Shown: piece after piece, positions 35,336-49,159 of the stretch
Position numbering within the stretch: the first letter of the stretch is position 1
Layout of the letters: each line of letters begins with the position of its first letter
Source: Sebastes aleutianus
Lineage: Eukaryota > Chordata > Actinopteri > Perciformes > Sebastidae
Assembly: GCA_916700875.1 (NCBI GenBank)
Contig: CAKAKS010000060.1
Coordinates: forward strand, 5,764,334-5,828,333
Direction of reading: 5' to 3'
Length of the DNA: 64,000 bases
The notes under the pieces: generated by a model
What the model saw: only the letters and a program-made list of their open reading frames with translations
Database searches by the model: none
What the model was told of the DNA's origin: nothing
Made by a program: the position numbers and the translations under genes

Positions 35336-38300
35336 ATAATTTCATTGCACACTTCTTATTCTTCTGCTCCTGTGTTCCTGTAACATACATCAGTCCTGCC
35401 ATAGAGCCCATGAACATTAAGAGATGAAGCATAACCCATTCCCAATATACTGCACTGTATGTTTTCCTAGTTGAGCGAGCGGATCTTTGTGGATTTGAAG
35501 CACACAGTGTTATTTCTATTGGCATTATCCAGTGGGTGTGTATGAAAGCTGCTCCTTTTCTCTAGTGGGGTTGTGTGTGGGTGGGTTAGAGGGGAGGCTG
35601 GGAGGCTGCTGAGACCCCGGCGTTATCAGCACCAGATGCAGGTTGACTTCAGACTTTGAATGGAAGGTAAAGAGAGAGAGGGGGGAAATTAATGAGAGCC
35701 ATAAAGCCAGCAGGATAAATAATTAGCCAACTGGTCCTAAGATCCGTCCCTTCATTAGCAGCTACAAATACATTCTCCTTGCAAAGTTTGTTTGTCAAAA
35801 CTGCAGCCTGACGCTGTTGGCTCTTCTTCTTTCTTTCTTTTTTTTTTGCATGCATGTGTGCATTTCTAAGATTTCATTTGTTGGCGTTTTTTTGCTGCGC
35901 TGTCCCTCTTCATTTGTCATGTATATCCGACTGACAGGTTTCTCTGTCCTGCCACCGATAATTGGCCGGACCAGTGCTTCCCTCCAAACGTGTGCAGCGC
36001 CGACAGACAGAAGAAAAAGACAATTCAGCTGTCATGGCGTTCTTCATAAATCATCTGGACGAGGTTGTCATATTTGTGTCCGCATTTTTTGTTTGGAATA
36101 ATCAGAAGGACATAATGTTGCTTGTTTACTCGCGGCTGATGTTCCCCCAGTTGAGCTTCCAGAAACAGTGTAAAACACAACTGCCGCGCACAGATATACA
36201 GAAGCAGACGCGCCTCAAACCGTATTCACGTCCCACAATTGATGTCATTTCGCCGAACTGATTGCTACTTTGCCGTGCCCCTCGTCGGGATCAAAGCTAA
36301 TTTTTTGCCGCATTAGAGGACACTTTGTGCCAGCGTACTGTGTGTTGATCTGGAGTGTTTACATGCGGTTCACTCCCTGAGGATTTCGCATTATTGTTGT
36401 CACACTGTATGGAGCACAGCCACTTGTATTGTTCTAATACTCCAACCGGTAGATTTGAAAAGAGCTGAGCAATCACCGAAAGACTTACATTATCCTCCAG
36501 TCTTTGATCGCTATTCATGTGTCTGGGCGAAGTAATCTTCCCCTCTAATCTCATTCACAGATATAAATAAACAAGAAATGCTCTGAACGAGAGGGAGCAC
36601 ACGAGTGAACATCCAGAGGATTATGGTAATTTGTGGATAAATAGAGGTGTTTAAAAAAAAAGGTGACTTTTTACTGAGAAAGTTACTTCTTCAAAAAAGA
36701 TCTGTTTGTGTTTTTGCTGCATGAACCCAAATTAATCAGTAAATTGTATTTCACTCCAATACTTTGCATGAATAAATGATGAAGTGATGATCTTTTTGGC
36801 GGATTTAGACAACAAATACTGTATTAAGCTGTTACATTGTTCAATAAGGACACTCTCCATGGAAGTCAAATTCCCCTGGGAATAATTTAGATGACAGATA
36901 CTTGCTCACCATTTGATTAACAACTTATAAATAAAAGCCACAAACACTAAATACCATCCAACCATCCAAATCGACGTGCCCATATTGCCGATTGATTTTT
37001 TAGGACATTGCTCTTTTTTCTCATCTCTTCCAACTTGACATTTGGAAAGTCAGAAATCAATTATGTCTCCTTCCCCAAATGAAAGGCGGAAAAAACTAGT
37101 TTATGACTTTAAAGTCAGCCTAGCTCGCCTTTGACACGGCGCATTACAAAGGGAAAGGAAAATCACACTGCATACCTGATCCATATAAAAAAAAAAAAAA
37201 AAGCCTTTGAAATGGATTGCTGGGTGGGATCCAGTCTGGCACAAGTCGTGGCATTGATGGCACAGCCCCTGGGCGCGGGGATACTTGGCCTGGACAAGAC
37301 GGTTGCTGCTGGGCCCGTATCAGTGGGCACTGGCCCATCCTCCGGGAGCTCCTAAGCCATGCCGTCTGAAGAAGAACTGATGGGCTTGGCAGCACATATG
37401 GGCTTGCTAAGGGTTTTTATTTCAGTCAAAAAACAGTCCCGATGTTATCGCCTTCAGTCGCCGCCACAGCAGCATCGGCGAGGCTGACCGAGATGATTGG
37501 GCTTCACAGGAGGGAGAAAAAAAAAAAAAAAAAGAAAACCTCCCGCAAATTAACTTCAAAACAAAAACTTTTCTTTCGTCCCATCTGCACCGTTTCTTTA
37601 GTTTTAAACCGCCCAGGTGCTCAAATCTAATTGCGAACCACCGTTTCTTTCCTCCATATTGTGTTGAGGTGACAATTTGTTCCAGCTAATTGGAAATTTT
37701 TGCGTTGGCCTCCCCTGCACACAACATCACGCCTATCACGAAAATGACAATGATATGATAAGCTTCACTGTTTTTTTTTTCAAGACAGGAAGTTGACAGC
37801 TGCAACAGTTTTTCAGTAATAGTTAGTTTGATAACCATCCACGGGGTAATGAAACTTCCACCTTTGATGAGAAGTTGAAAAGCGAGTGTTTCACTGTTGG
37901 CTTGGCAGAACATTAGACATGGCTGCGGGCAGGCTGGGCGGGGGCAGGCGAGGGATCGAGCCGCTTTAATAGGGCTCATCCAGAGGTGACGAGAGCACCG
38001 CGTGCACTGAACTGGAGGTGTGAGCCGGGGCTGCCGGTACATATCTTTTGTCTTTCATTATCTTTATTTCCTTATTATTTTAAATGGCCGGTGTGTGTGT
38101 GTGTTTTTTTTTCTTCACTAGAAGCTTTTTTGATATCCATTTAGATTGGAGCTTCATTAAAAAACCTCAGACAATGGAGTGACTTCTAATTAAGAAGCGC
38201 CGCATCTGGCCCCTGGCACCCTATCCCGTTGTTCCATCTATTTTGCTGGGGAGAATTCATTTGTTTCTTAATTAAGAAAAACACCAATAGCGTGAAAAAT

Positions 38301-38655
38301 CTGCTTATGGTACCTGAATCCTAATTAGTTAAATAGTGAGGGGAAGGCGAAAACACATTCCAGTAGCCCTAGAAATGAACTCGGGAGCTGATAAAAAAAT
38401 GAACTAACTAGCCTCGCATAAATCGGGAGCTGGGGAGAAAAGTGTGCCGTCATTATGGCTAAGACAATATGCAAACTATCTTCAAAGAAATCAAATTGCC
38501 GGAATGTTTTCATTTGCATGTATTAACCATTAACATAATGAGGAGAAGTGACATTGGACCCGGATTGTGTGTCTGTTCGGATTGATAACTCTGCTGCATC
38601 TGCAAATAGTCGCCTCTGCAAAATTATGCTAGCAGTCAAATCAGTGTTGAACTGT
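35336..38655. other. Intron 1 unique sequence
   Basis: A long repeat-poor stretch with A-tracts near 37187 and 37508. Several segments (for example 35690-36560 and 38140-38540) look single-copy and contain ATTAGC/TAATTA words. It is a candidate zone for conserved non-coding elements, not testable here. Confidence 0.5.
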
Positions 38656-38860
38656 GGAGAGGGAGAGGGAGAGTGATGGAGAGAGTGAGAGAGGAGAGAG
38701 AGAGAGAGAGTGGAGGCTTTTTTTCCGTTTTATCAGGGAGCTCTGTGCAAACCTGCTGCAGTGTTGAATCGGAGCCATCATCCTCTGACAGCTATCCTTA
38801 AACAGGAAGGGGCCGCGAGTCATTGTCTCTGAGGCTCTGTGGAAAGCTGCTGTGTGATTT

Positions 38861-38862
<2 letters not shown>

Positions 38863-38905
<43 letters not shown>
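38863..38905. repeat. (TG)n microsatellite
   Basis: TG repeat of about 43 bp. A GA-rich run lies just upstream at 38656-38711. Confidence 0.95.
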
Positions 38906-38908
<3 letters not shown>

Positions 38909-39937
38909 GGGCAGGCGGACGCAGAGGGATGTGCCCATGCGGCTGCTAGCTGGAGATGGACCTCGAGTGGGCACACTTCACCCTCCCGTACATATCGGAC
39001 ACATGCACACACACGCCTGCACACAGACTCGTGCATACATGTGTTGTTCGCCCCCCACCCCCATCACCACCACCTCCAGAAAACACACACACATCTGAGC
39101 GCTTCCAGGATACCAAAGGCTCACTTATCTGTTCCGTAAAGACTCGCCATGGCCCACATTGGCGTGTTGGCGGGCAACCAGCCAAATCCACTGTGTGTTC
39201 TCTCCCATACTGCAGGGCGTCACGCAAAAAACACGCCGAACTGTCTTTCAATATTCAAAATATTTTTTTTTTTCAACATGCTACTTCCCAGGATCAGCCT
39301 CTTAGGTCAAATTATTCAATTAAGTGTCTGTTTATTACTGATACCAAAGCTGGGTGGCGGTTCTACTTATCACCTTTTTTGCAGATTGGTGTTCTCGCAG
39401 AATACCACCATAAAGATTGCCTTGGCTGTAATTAAAATGGCACGGAGACAAATTTGGCGCAGGGCTAAGACACGGGGAAATGAAGGAGGTAGGGGACGAA
39501 ATTGCAGGGGCTACGTTCTGTCATCCAATGAAAAAGTTGAGGGCTGTAAAGCAGCAACTGTACACCACATAGGAGCAGGTACAAAAGAAATGCAACCTTG
39601 TGGCGGCGGTGGTTGGTGACATCGCGGTGCGTTTGTGTGCAGAGAATGGTCAGGAAACGGGGGGCTGTTCTGACTGAAGCAAGTAAACAGGAGTCAGCGA
39701 CGGTTTCGTGTGGCAGAGCGGATGCCGTTTAGGCGTCCTAAACGCCAGCCGGGCTCGCGTCCATCCGCAGGCCTGTGTGTTTGATGAGCTATTGGCAGGC
39801 TATGGGGACACGTGTTCCCGTTGCCTCGTGGCAAACACACCTTTCACCGTCTTTGACTCCACAAGCCTGTGTGACTTCTCGGGGAAAAAATATGAAAGAA
39901 ATCAAAGCGCCAATAAGCTGAGGGTGTTAAGCCACAG
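38906..39937. other. Intron 1 unique sequence
   Basis: CA-rich spots near 39000-39095. Overlapping ORFs reach about 159 codons but show no recognisable domain and no plausible splice context. Confidence 0.5.
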
Positions 39938-39938
39938 T

Positions 39939-39970
<32 letters not shown>

Positions 39971-40010
39971 GAGAAAGAGAGAGAGGGAGAGAGAGAGAAA
40001 GAGAGAGGGA
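39938..40010. repeat. (GA)n microsatellite
   Basis: Interrupted GA repeat of about 73 bp. Confidence 0.95.
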
Positions 40011-42257
40011 AAAAAAAGAAAAGAAAGACCTGAGCGACTTTGGATTTTGACAGAATCTTCATGCGCTCTCTGACAAAAAATTTGCATTGTTATCACAGAT
40101 AACTGCCGATGTTTTTACTTGGTCGTACATTTTTTGTGAAATATGTAAAATGTAAACCGAGCCTCTAACGATTCCCTTAATGACGCCGGATCTTGCTTTT
40201 TCTCCCCCCCTCCGAATCGCGTCTTAGCGGGCTTCTCGGTGCAGGATGTCTGATATCTGAATATTAAAAGGGAGTTTCAAGCTCATCTGCAAATGTGATT
40301 TGCACATATCACACTTCTGCAGTCGTCAAGCTGCTTCATCGCCAAGCTTCTGAGCAAAGAAGGGCTGGGGAGGGGAGGGAGGGAGGAGAGGAGAGGAGAA
40401 AAAAAAGAAAAAGAAAGATGCACATATGGGTTGCTATTGATGTATTCCATTTCTGACCTAATTTAAATCCCTGCCAACAAGCTCATATGCATACTGTACA
40501 TTTGCTAAATTACAGAGTGTAAACCTTGCCTTCTCACGGAGACAGGTGTAAACATCAATGTTGTCATAATGCACCGCCGGTAAATATGATAATCGCGCCC
40601 ATGCTGCAATAGAGCACAAAATAATTTGGACATCATTTTGATGCCTGAGGGGCCCGGGGGAATGCCCTCCAGAACGAAGGTGGCCCATTGACATGCTATA
40701 CACGCCAAGATATAATTATGGCTGCCTGTCTTTGTTCCTCCCGAGCTTCCTCTCAGAGCACTAGTAATTTGCTTGTGATTTTTTTCGGTATTCTTTACGA
40801 TTGAGTTATTCTCTGTGGACTTGAGTATTACATGGGTGTAAATGAAGATGGGGAAGCTCTGCTTGCCAAATCCCCCAAGTTCACAAACTGCAAGTGTAAA
40901 AATCATAACAGCAAAAGTTGACGCTGGTAGCAATAATGTGGAATTCTTTCGATTTTTTTTGGGAGCTCTAAGAGTCATCTCTGGCTATCTGTGTGGGACA
41001 TTGCTGATAATAAGGGGGGGGGGGGGCGACGCCAGAATATCTTTAGGGTATATGCGGCGTGTCGGGCTGCGGTTTGTTGTCATGATAATCCCCCCTCATT
41101 TGTAATGTCGGGATCAGCAGGTTACAGCTCGCCACTTGCCTGCCATGTCAAGACTTGGGGACTGGCGACGGCGGATTGTCATTTCTGAGGCAATATTTTG
41201 ACAGCGCCTTCGCTTTGCTCGTACGCCGCGGCTCAAAGGTCAGAGCTGTGCCACTTCCATTTACTGTGTGTGAACACTCAATCCCTGAGGAGTGGGAGCT
41301 CTCTACATCCCCCCCCACCACCACCACCCTCTGCATGATTCTCTCTCTGTGACACTAGTAGTCTTTCCCTTCCTGCCTCTCACCATTTAACTCACTTGTT
41401 TTAGGAGATAGGTGTCAAGGCTGGTCCCACACAGAGCTTTATAGTGGGCTCCCAAATTGGAGGGCAATTACAACTTATAAACCTTTATAATTGTGTAAAT
41501 GGAGTAAAAAAAAAAAGAAGCTCACTGTGATGCCTGATTTCCAATTAGTGTATCGCAAAGACAGCCACCTCTCCCTCAGTCACCGCTGTTATTCCATCAC
41601 ACACACAGCTTTTTTTTTTTTAAAAAACATAGTCTGGTATGATTGTTACAAGTGCACAATGTCTCAATGGTGTAGCTGTCATCCGTTTCCCCGTGTGCTT
41701 AGTGCCACTCCTCAGACACCGAGGCAGGTTATGTCAACCAAATAAGGCACTTGTCAGTAATACAAAAAGACATTGTTGCCGGGCCATTGTTACCTGCTCT
41801 GCCAGCTATCATATAGGAAGTGATGGAGTGACGGTGTTTTGGAGCGCGGTGCGGCTTCCAGAGGCCCCCCAGGGGTATTATGGGTGTAAATCTCCCCTCG
41901 CACAGTTCTGCTCCAGGCCAGGGAGAGCATCATCATTAGCCAGAGCAGATGGAGGGGCTTCAGCAGCCGTTCTCTCTCTCTCTCCCTCTCTCGCTTCTGT
42001 CCGACTAGAAGTGCTGGAATCTGCTGGTTTGATACAATGCGAGCGGATGGGAGCAACAGCGGAGCTAGACGACGCATGATGAAATCCACACGAAATCGGA
42101 TGAAAGCTACAAGAAGGCAGTCTGATTCATCATTTATTTGTGAAGTGATGATAGTGGAGGTTTGCTTATGTACCGTCTGTGTCTTTTGTTTTGGTGGAAG
42201 GAAAGTATCATGCAAGCTAATAGGCTTTGACTAATGGGTGGGGGCTGATAATGATGT
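40011..42257. other. Intron 1 unique sequence
   Basis: Repeat-poor, with a G11 run at about 41017-41027. The block at about 40440-41130 looks like single-copy conserved-type sequence with ATGCATA- and TAATTT-type words. No coding exon was found. Confidence 0.5.
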
Positions 42258-43023
42258 TAGAGATGAAATGATCGGTCGATTAATCGATCAGTCGATCGAC
42301 AGAAAATACATTTTGGTAATTGGTTAAACGTATTCATCAAGGAAAAACTTCAAACATTCTTTGGTTCCAGCAAAACAAGAAATTTTATGACGTCATGTTG
42401 GGCTCCGGGAACTATTTTCTCACATTTTTACGGAAGATGAATCGAGAAAATATTCCGTCAGATTGCTCGATAATGAAAATAATCATTAGCGGCAGACCTG
42501 AAATATATATATATTTTAATTGGCATATCTGGTAACATATAGAGCTGCAAAAATTAATGGATTAGTTTACAACTATTAAATTAATCGCCAACTATTTTGA
42601 TAATCTATTAAACGGTTTGAGTAATTCTTTAAGAGAAAAAAAGTCCAAATTCTCTGATTCCAGCTTCTTAAATGTGAATATTTTCTGGATTCTTTACTCC
42701 ACTGTGACCGTAAACTGAATATCTTTGAGTTGTGGACAAAACAAGACATTTTAAGGACGTCATCTTGGGCTTTGGGAAACACTGATCAACATTTTTCAAC
42801 ATTTCGATCAAACAACTAATCGCTTATTCAAGAAAATAATCGACAGATTAATCAACAGTGAAAATAATCATTAGTTGCAACCCTAAAAAAAAACAAGATA
42901 TTTGAAGACATCATCTTGGGCTCCCCGTGAACTATTTTCTCACTTTTTTACAGAAGATGAATCAAGAAAATATTCCCCTCAGATTGCTAAATAATGAAAA
43001 TAATCAGTAGCTGCAGCCCTGAA
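42258..43023. mobile_element. Cluster of AATCGATTAATCG-family hAT-like elements with tandem arms
   Basis: A copy at about 42258-42501 is followed by a complete copy at 42540-42885 (TAGAGCTGCAA...GCAACCCTA). A third, partial unit at about 42889-43023 repeats the right part of the first, including its GAAATATATAT tail. The two outer units are direct repeats around the central copy. A CRE palindrome TGACGTCA is at 42388-42395. Confidence 0.7.
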
Positions 43024-43441
43024 ATATATATTTTTGAATTGGTATAACTTATAACAGAGCTAAAATATTGTTTTTATGTTTAACATCTTTAAGTACAACT
43101 ATTGTTTTTAATATTTCCCCACGAGCTGCTTTTTATGTCATGAGACATCCTCTATATTCAATAGTAGGTGAAACTTTAATGTGTTTTTTATGACAAAATA
43201 AATCAAATTAATAAATCAAATTGCAGGTGTTCTATGGAGTTTTTACACTGGACTGGAGCACATGACCAATATCAGATATTTCATGAAAAAAAATCCAATA
43301 TCAGCCTGATGTAACAGCCTGATTCCAAGCTGCTAATCAGTGCAATCATTTATCAATGAGGAGTATTTATCTCCTGCAGCCACTAGCTCCCCATTGATGC
43401 AGCAGTATTTCACAGTGTGCTAGAGGCCTGCTATCCAGGGA

Positions 43442-44805
<1,364 letters not shown>

Positions 44806-45847
44806 ACAGCAGGCCGGCCATTTTAAAAGCATTTTAATCTGTCCGTCACCCCCCTGCAAAGCAAACGTTGCAGAGGCTGGGACGATACACCGATCTCCCG
44901 ATTTGACACTATCCCGATACTTGGGTGATGATTCACGATTTTTAAGTATTGCGATTCGATATTACGATTTATTGGGATTTTTGTTAACTTTTTTAACACT
45001 AGACCAGAGTAAGTTGAATCATACACTTCTAGGGACTTTTACTTTGGAAAATATGTAAATTAATACAGTAAAAAATTTAGATTTTCAGCATTTATGTAGT
45101 CAGAGATGTCCTGAAATCAAATATATCAGTCCTGTTCAGGAATTATTTATCAATTTTTTTTCCAGCAACCCAAAAATGTCAGAATTAAGACATTTCCCTC
45201 ACAAATTAGTGGTATTTTTCTTTATAATTTATAAGGAACATGTAATGTTTACTACTTCTGGTGAATATAATCCAATCAATCTTATTCCCATATATGAATT
45301 TTGTATATACAGTTCACACCGTATTTTGAAAACTAGACACGTAGTCACAAGTGTATACTTCCTTTAACTTCTCCAAGTCCATCTCTAGCTCTCCCGTCAG
45401 CTCTGTTCTCTTTATACATCCATGGTCAGCTCCATCGGGGCCGTTTGAATGCATTTAACATAAATGTCAGTATATGGGTGCTCTACAGTTGTAGCGTCGG
45501 CCGATTTGACCACAAAGATGAGAGTGACGGTCGTATCCATGTGTACCCGCCGCCGTTTTTTACTTTCTGCGGTTTGTTTTGGTTGACGGATACGGAACGG
45601 ATATGACGTCACGTGACTCAGACTACAACAATAAAAGCGGTAGCTTCCTTCTACCTCCGCATAGACTCAGATGAAACAAATATATCGATTCTGGCATTAA
45701 AAAAATCAATTTCAAAATCGTAAAAAAAAAAAATCATGATACATAGGGGTATAGTTTTTTTTTTCCCAACCCAATAAATACATTAAATACAGCAGGCCGG
45801 CCATTTTAACATTGTTTTAATCTGTCCATCGCCCCCCTGCAAAGCAA
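44806..45847. mobile_element. Transposon-like insertion flanked by 59-bp direct repeats
   Basis: Two 59-bp segments, 44806-44864 and 45789-45847, match at 53 of 59 positions. They enclose about 920 bp that begins GGCTGGGACGATACACC and ends with TTTCCCAACCC, resembling an ACGATA-type MITE. The flanking repeats are far longer than a normal target duplication. The insert carries the composite motif TGACGTCACGTGACTCA at 45604-45620 and no recognisable transposase. Confidence 0.6.
45604..45620. promoter_or_regulatory. Overlapping CRE / E-box / AP-1 motif in a transposon
   Basis: TGACGTCACGTGACTCA contains TGACGTCA (CRE), CACGTG (E-box) and TGACTCA (AP-1) overlapping in 17 bp, followed 10 bp later by ATAAAAGC. 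Binding is inferred. Confidence 0.4.
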
Positions 45848-48655
45848 GTGTTACCCTGCGAGAGAAGCATTTAGCTAAGCCCATATTACTTGGAGGACAA
45901 GCTTTGTGACTTTTATGGACCAAACGTTGTACCAGTGTCCACTTGGACATGTGTGTGTGTGTCTCTGTAAACCCTAGAGAGGCGAGTAGAGGCAGCAGAG
46001 TGAAGCAGGACCCGGCTAACTCCACAGAGGAACTGGCTGGCATCTGCTGAAGCCCTCGGGCACGCTCAGAGGTGCCTCCAGCATTTTAATGGCATAGTCA
46101 AATGCCAGCATGTTTTCATGCCATTCCAATTCCAATTCATTGGATAAAGAAGTAAGAGCGTGTTATTCCCCTTCAACGGTCCAGACAGAAACACTGGGCG
46201 CAACAACACAGAACTTTAGCAACTCCGGCGGAACATGCTGGGATCCAACATCGTGTCTGATTGGAGTAAGATACTCGACTGGAATTATGAGAAATGTGAA
46301 CACAAATAATCTCCCGTCTTAGAGGAATGACATTATTCTGCATCTGGGCAACACTTTCACACGGAGACAGTGATACAGACAGCGATGGGCGTGTCCCAGT
46401 CGTACTGCACGGAGCACAAACGTACCGTAATGTAAACTTAGTGGGCCATCTAAACGCATGATGTCATCAGATTGCATTTAGACGCCTTGTCATCTCTACA
46501 GCACTGCAGCCTAACAGAAGAGTGTGTGTGTTGTACAAGGATGTGAATACATTCATCCCCTCCCACCCCTCCCTCCCTTCTCACCGCAATTTCCAGACGA
46601 GCGTTCGGTGCTGCGTTTTCGAGCAGTTTGTTGACTGTTGATTGTAAGTGCCCGAATTTAGGAAGGCAGCCATTTCTAATCACGAGAATTACATTGCTTA
46701 GCAACCGGAAAATCAAGTTAAACAATACCATCGCTTATTCTTGGTCACAGACTGCAGCTCGGAGAAACACATCAGTCTCCACTGAAGCTGCTCCACGCTC
46801 CTCCCAGCGCGTACACACACACAAAACACAAATGGTAATTTACTTTTGACTTGTGTTACAGCATTCGCTCCACATTTAGTTTGATCACAGTGTACAACTC
46901 GGAAAAATAGGCGTCTTTTTCTTCTCTTTGGTAACGTTTACGCAGTATGAAAAAAAAAAAAAGATGTTAGAAATGAGAAATTCCTTTGAGGTTTTCCTGT
47001 AGCATATTAAGCTATTAAGAGTTGCGCAAATGGTATCTATTTCATTACAGTGATCAAGGATTAAATTAGAGGCTTGAGCCCTGTAACATATACACTAAGT
47101 CTCCTCCAAGGCTGAGGGAGCCCTCTGCTTCCCAAAGGTCATTAGAGCGGAGGAGAGAGGATGGCCCCCAGTCTCTCCTTGCCTCTCTCCACTTTCTCTT
47201 CCCTCTCAGCCTTCCCAACCCTTAGTGCAACTATCTTTTTTCCATTTTCACACTTTGCCGTCAGAGAGCGAGTGTTTTTTTTCTCCAGCTGTGGACGTAA
47301 ACACACAGTATGAATGTGTATCTAAGCCTACCTAGCGCACAGCTAACGCGCAACTTGAGACACTTCCTCCCGCCTCCGCCGAAGTTTCAAGAGTCCCGCG
47401 GAGTATGTGTGTGTTCGCCCCTGGAAGTGAGGAAGGCCCAGTATCAGTGTTGGCACAAAGGAGCAGTCACAGGGAGCGCAGTTGGCAGAGGTTGAGCCGT
47501 GTGGCCCCTGTTGGATTTTTAGGGGGCCGCATTATGCATTCATGTTCAGTCTCAGGTGCTGCGTTTTATCCCCAGGCCAGCTTGGACACGTTTTCAATGG
47601 ACCTTTTTGGATGAAATAACTGTATAGGTGGGAGCAAAAAAAAATGATTTCCGTGCTTATAGAGATCTGCCGCTTTGTTCTGTCAGATTCAATTACCTCA
47701 CCTCTAATTAGGGAGCTATAGAGGAGGCTGGGTTTGTGATCCACACATCGCACTGTGGAGCCTGCTGATAATGTGAGGTATCGCTATCACAGCCCGGCCA
47801 CAAGCTCCCCCTCAATGCGGACGGCTGGAAAAAAAAAGCACGCCATGAAATTAGCACTACACTTCTGCACACATATTTGTTTAGAGCGTCTTTTTTTTTA
47901 AGTGTGAGTTTCAGAGGCAAGGTTGGCATATTGGTGTGCTTTTTTTTTTTAGTCCACAGACTTGTGTTTTTTCCTGAAAGATATGCTCATTCCACCACCT
48001 CTGTCCGTACTCCTCTTCTTCCCTGCTCCCCTTCCTCTGTGACTCATTAATCCTCTGTCCATCATATGGTCTCAGAGTATCACCCCATTTTATAGACTCA
48101 GCGGGGGCATTACCATATCCCTCTCCGGAGCTCCACTCCGCATGGCCGATCCCTATCAGACAGAGGCCACGCCATGAACAAAAGAGCCACTGTGATCAGG
48201 CCTGCATTCAGCTACCAATGTCTCTATTAGCATTGGCTGCTCCTGCCTGCATGACTGTTTGAACAGGGCTGAGATTTCTCTCTCTGGTCGGCAGAGGAAG
48301 AGTCTGATGAATGCGGATGATACAGTTGAGGGCGGAGGGTGTGGATGACAGGGCCGTGGGGGAGGGGATGGGGGGGGGCAGGGATACCTGGACACTGACC
48401 CTGATTGAGAGGAAGTTCAGACAGGGTGCAGCTTCCTGAAACATCCTCCTTAGAATTGAGCAGATATGACAGTCTTTGTGCCGGGATGAATTTTAGCAAA
48501 GCAAGGCTTTCTCTAGAGAGTAAAGCTCGTGAATTAGCATTTGATAGTCTGACCTGAACAGCTTTCAGTCAGCCTTCAGGGTAAAGACGAGTATTGTAGG
48601 GACTCTTTTATTTATCTAATGATTATTTCACATGATTAATTGATTCATTGTTTAA
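45848..48655. other. Intron 1 unique sequence
   Basis: Non-repetitive with several short A- and T-tracts. No gene was recognised. Confidence 0.5.
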
Positions 48656-48801
48656 TCGAGTGGTTCTCAAACCTTTTGGCTTGCGACACCTTAGAACAGA
48701 GCCGGCAGAGAAGGGTTTTTAGAAATGTAACTGACGGATGTTTTAAAAGCTTAGATGCAAACTTGAAAAGAGCTACCATTTAATATTGACTTGGGCTTTT
48801 T

Positions 48802-49159
48802 TTAAAGTGTATTGTGTAGGATTTGACGGCTTCGAGCGGTGAGGTTACAGATTGCAAACTTCTCCCGTGTGCCAAGCGTGTATAGGAGAACTATGGCGGC
48901 CGACGCAGAAACGTGAAAACGCGAACGGCCCTCTTTAGAGCCAGTGTTTGGTTTGTCCTTTCTGGGCTCCTGTAGAAACATGGCGGCCGACTCCGTGAAG
49001 AGGACCCGCTCCCTATATGTAGATATAAACTGCTCACTCTAAGCTAATGAAAACATTCTTATTTTCCAGTGATTAAACCATGAAAGAAAACATACTAATT
49101 CATATTATATTCCATTTCTGCCAACAGATCCCTCTAAATATTACACACTGTTCCTTTAA
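48802..49159. mobile_element. Short TTAAAG-ended teleost repeat
   Basis: It starts TTAAAGTGTATTGTGTAGG and ends ACACACTGTTCCTTTAA, imperfect inverted ends bordered by TTAA. The internal sequence (GCGGTGAGGTTACAGATTGC and two ATGGCGGCCGAC blocks) is the style of a repeat widespread in fish genomes. The two ATGGCGGC blocks match the YY1 core. Immediately upstream, 48657-48690 (GAGTGGTTCTCAAACC) looks like another repeat end. Confidence 0.6.

Noticed and set aside
38956..39619. Overlapping ORFs of 156-159 codons in intron 1
   Set aside because: No recognisable domain, biased CA-rich and T-rich composition, and no convincing splice signals around them.
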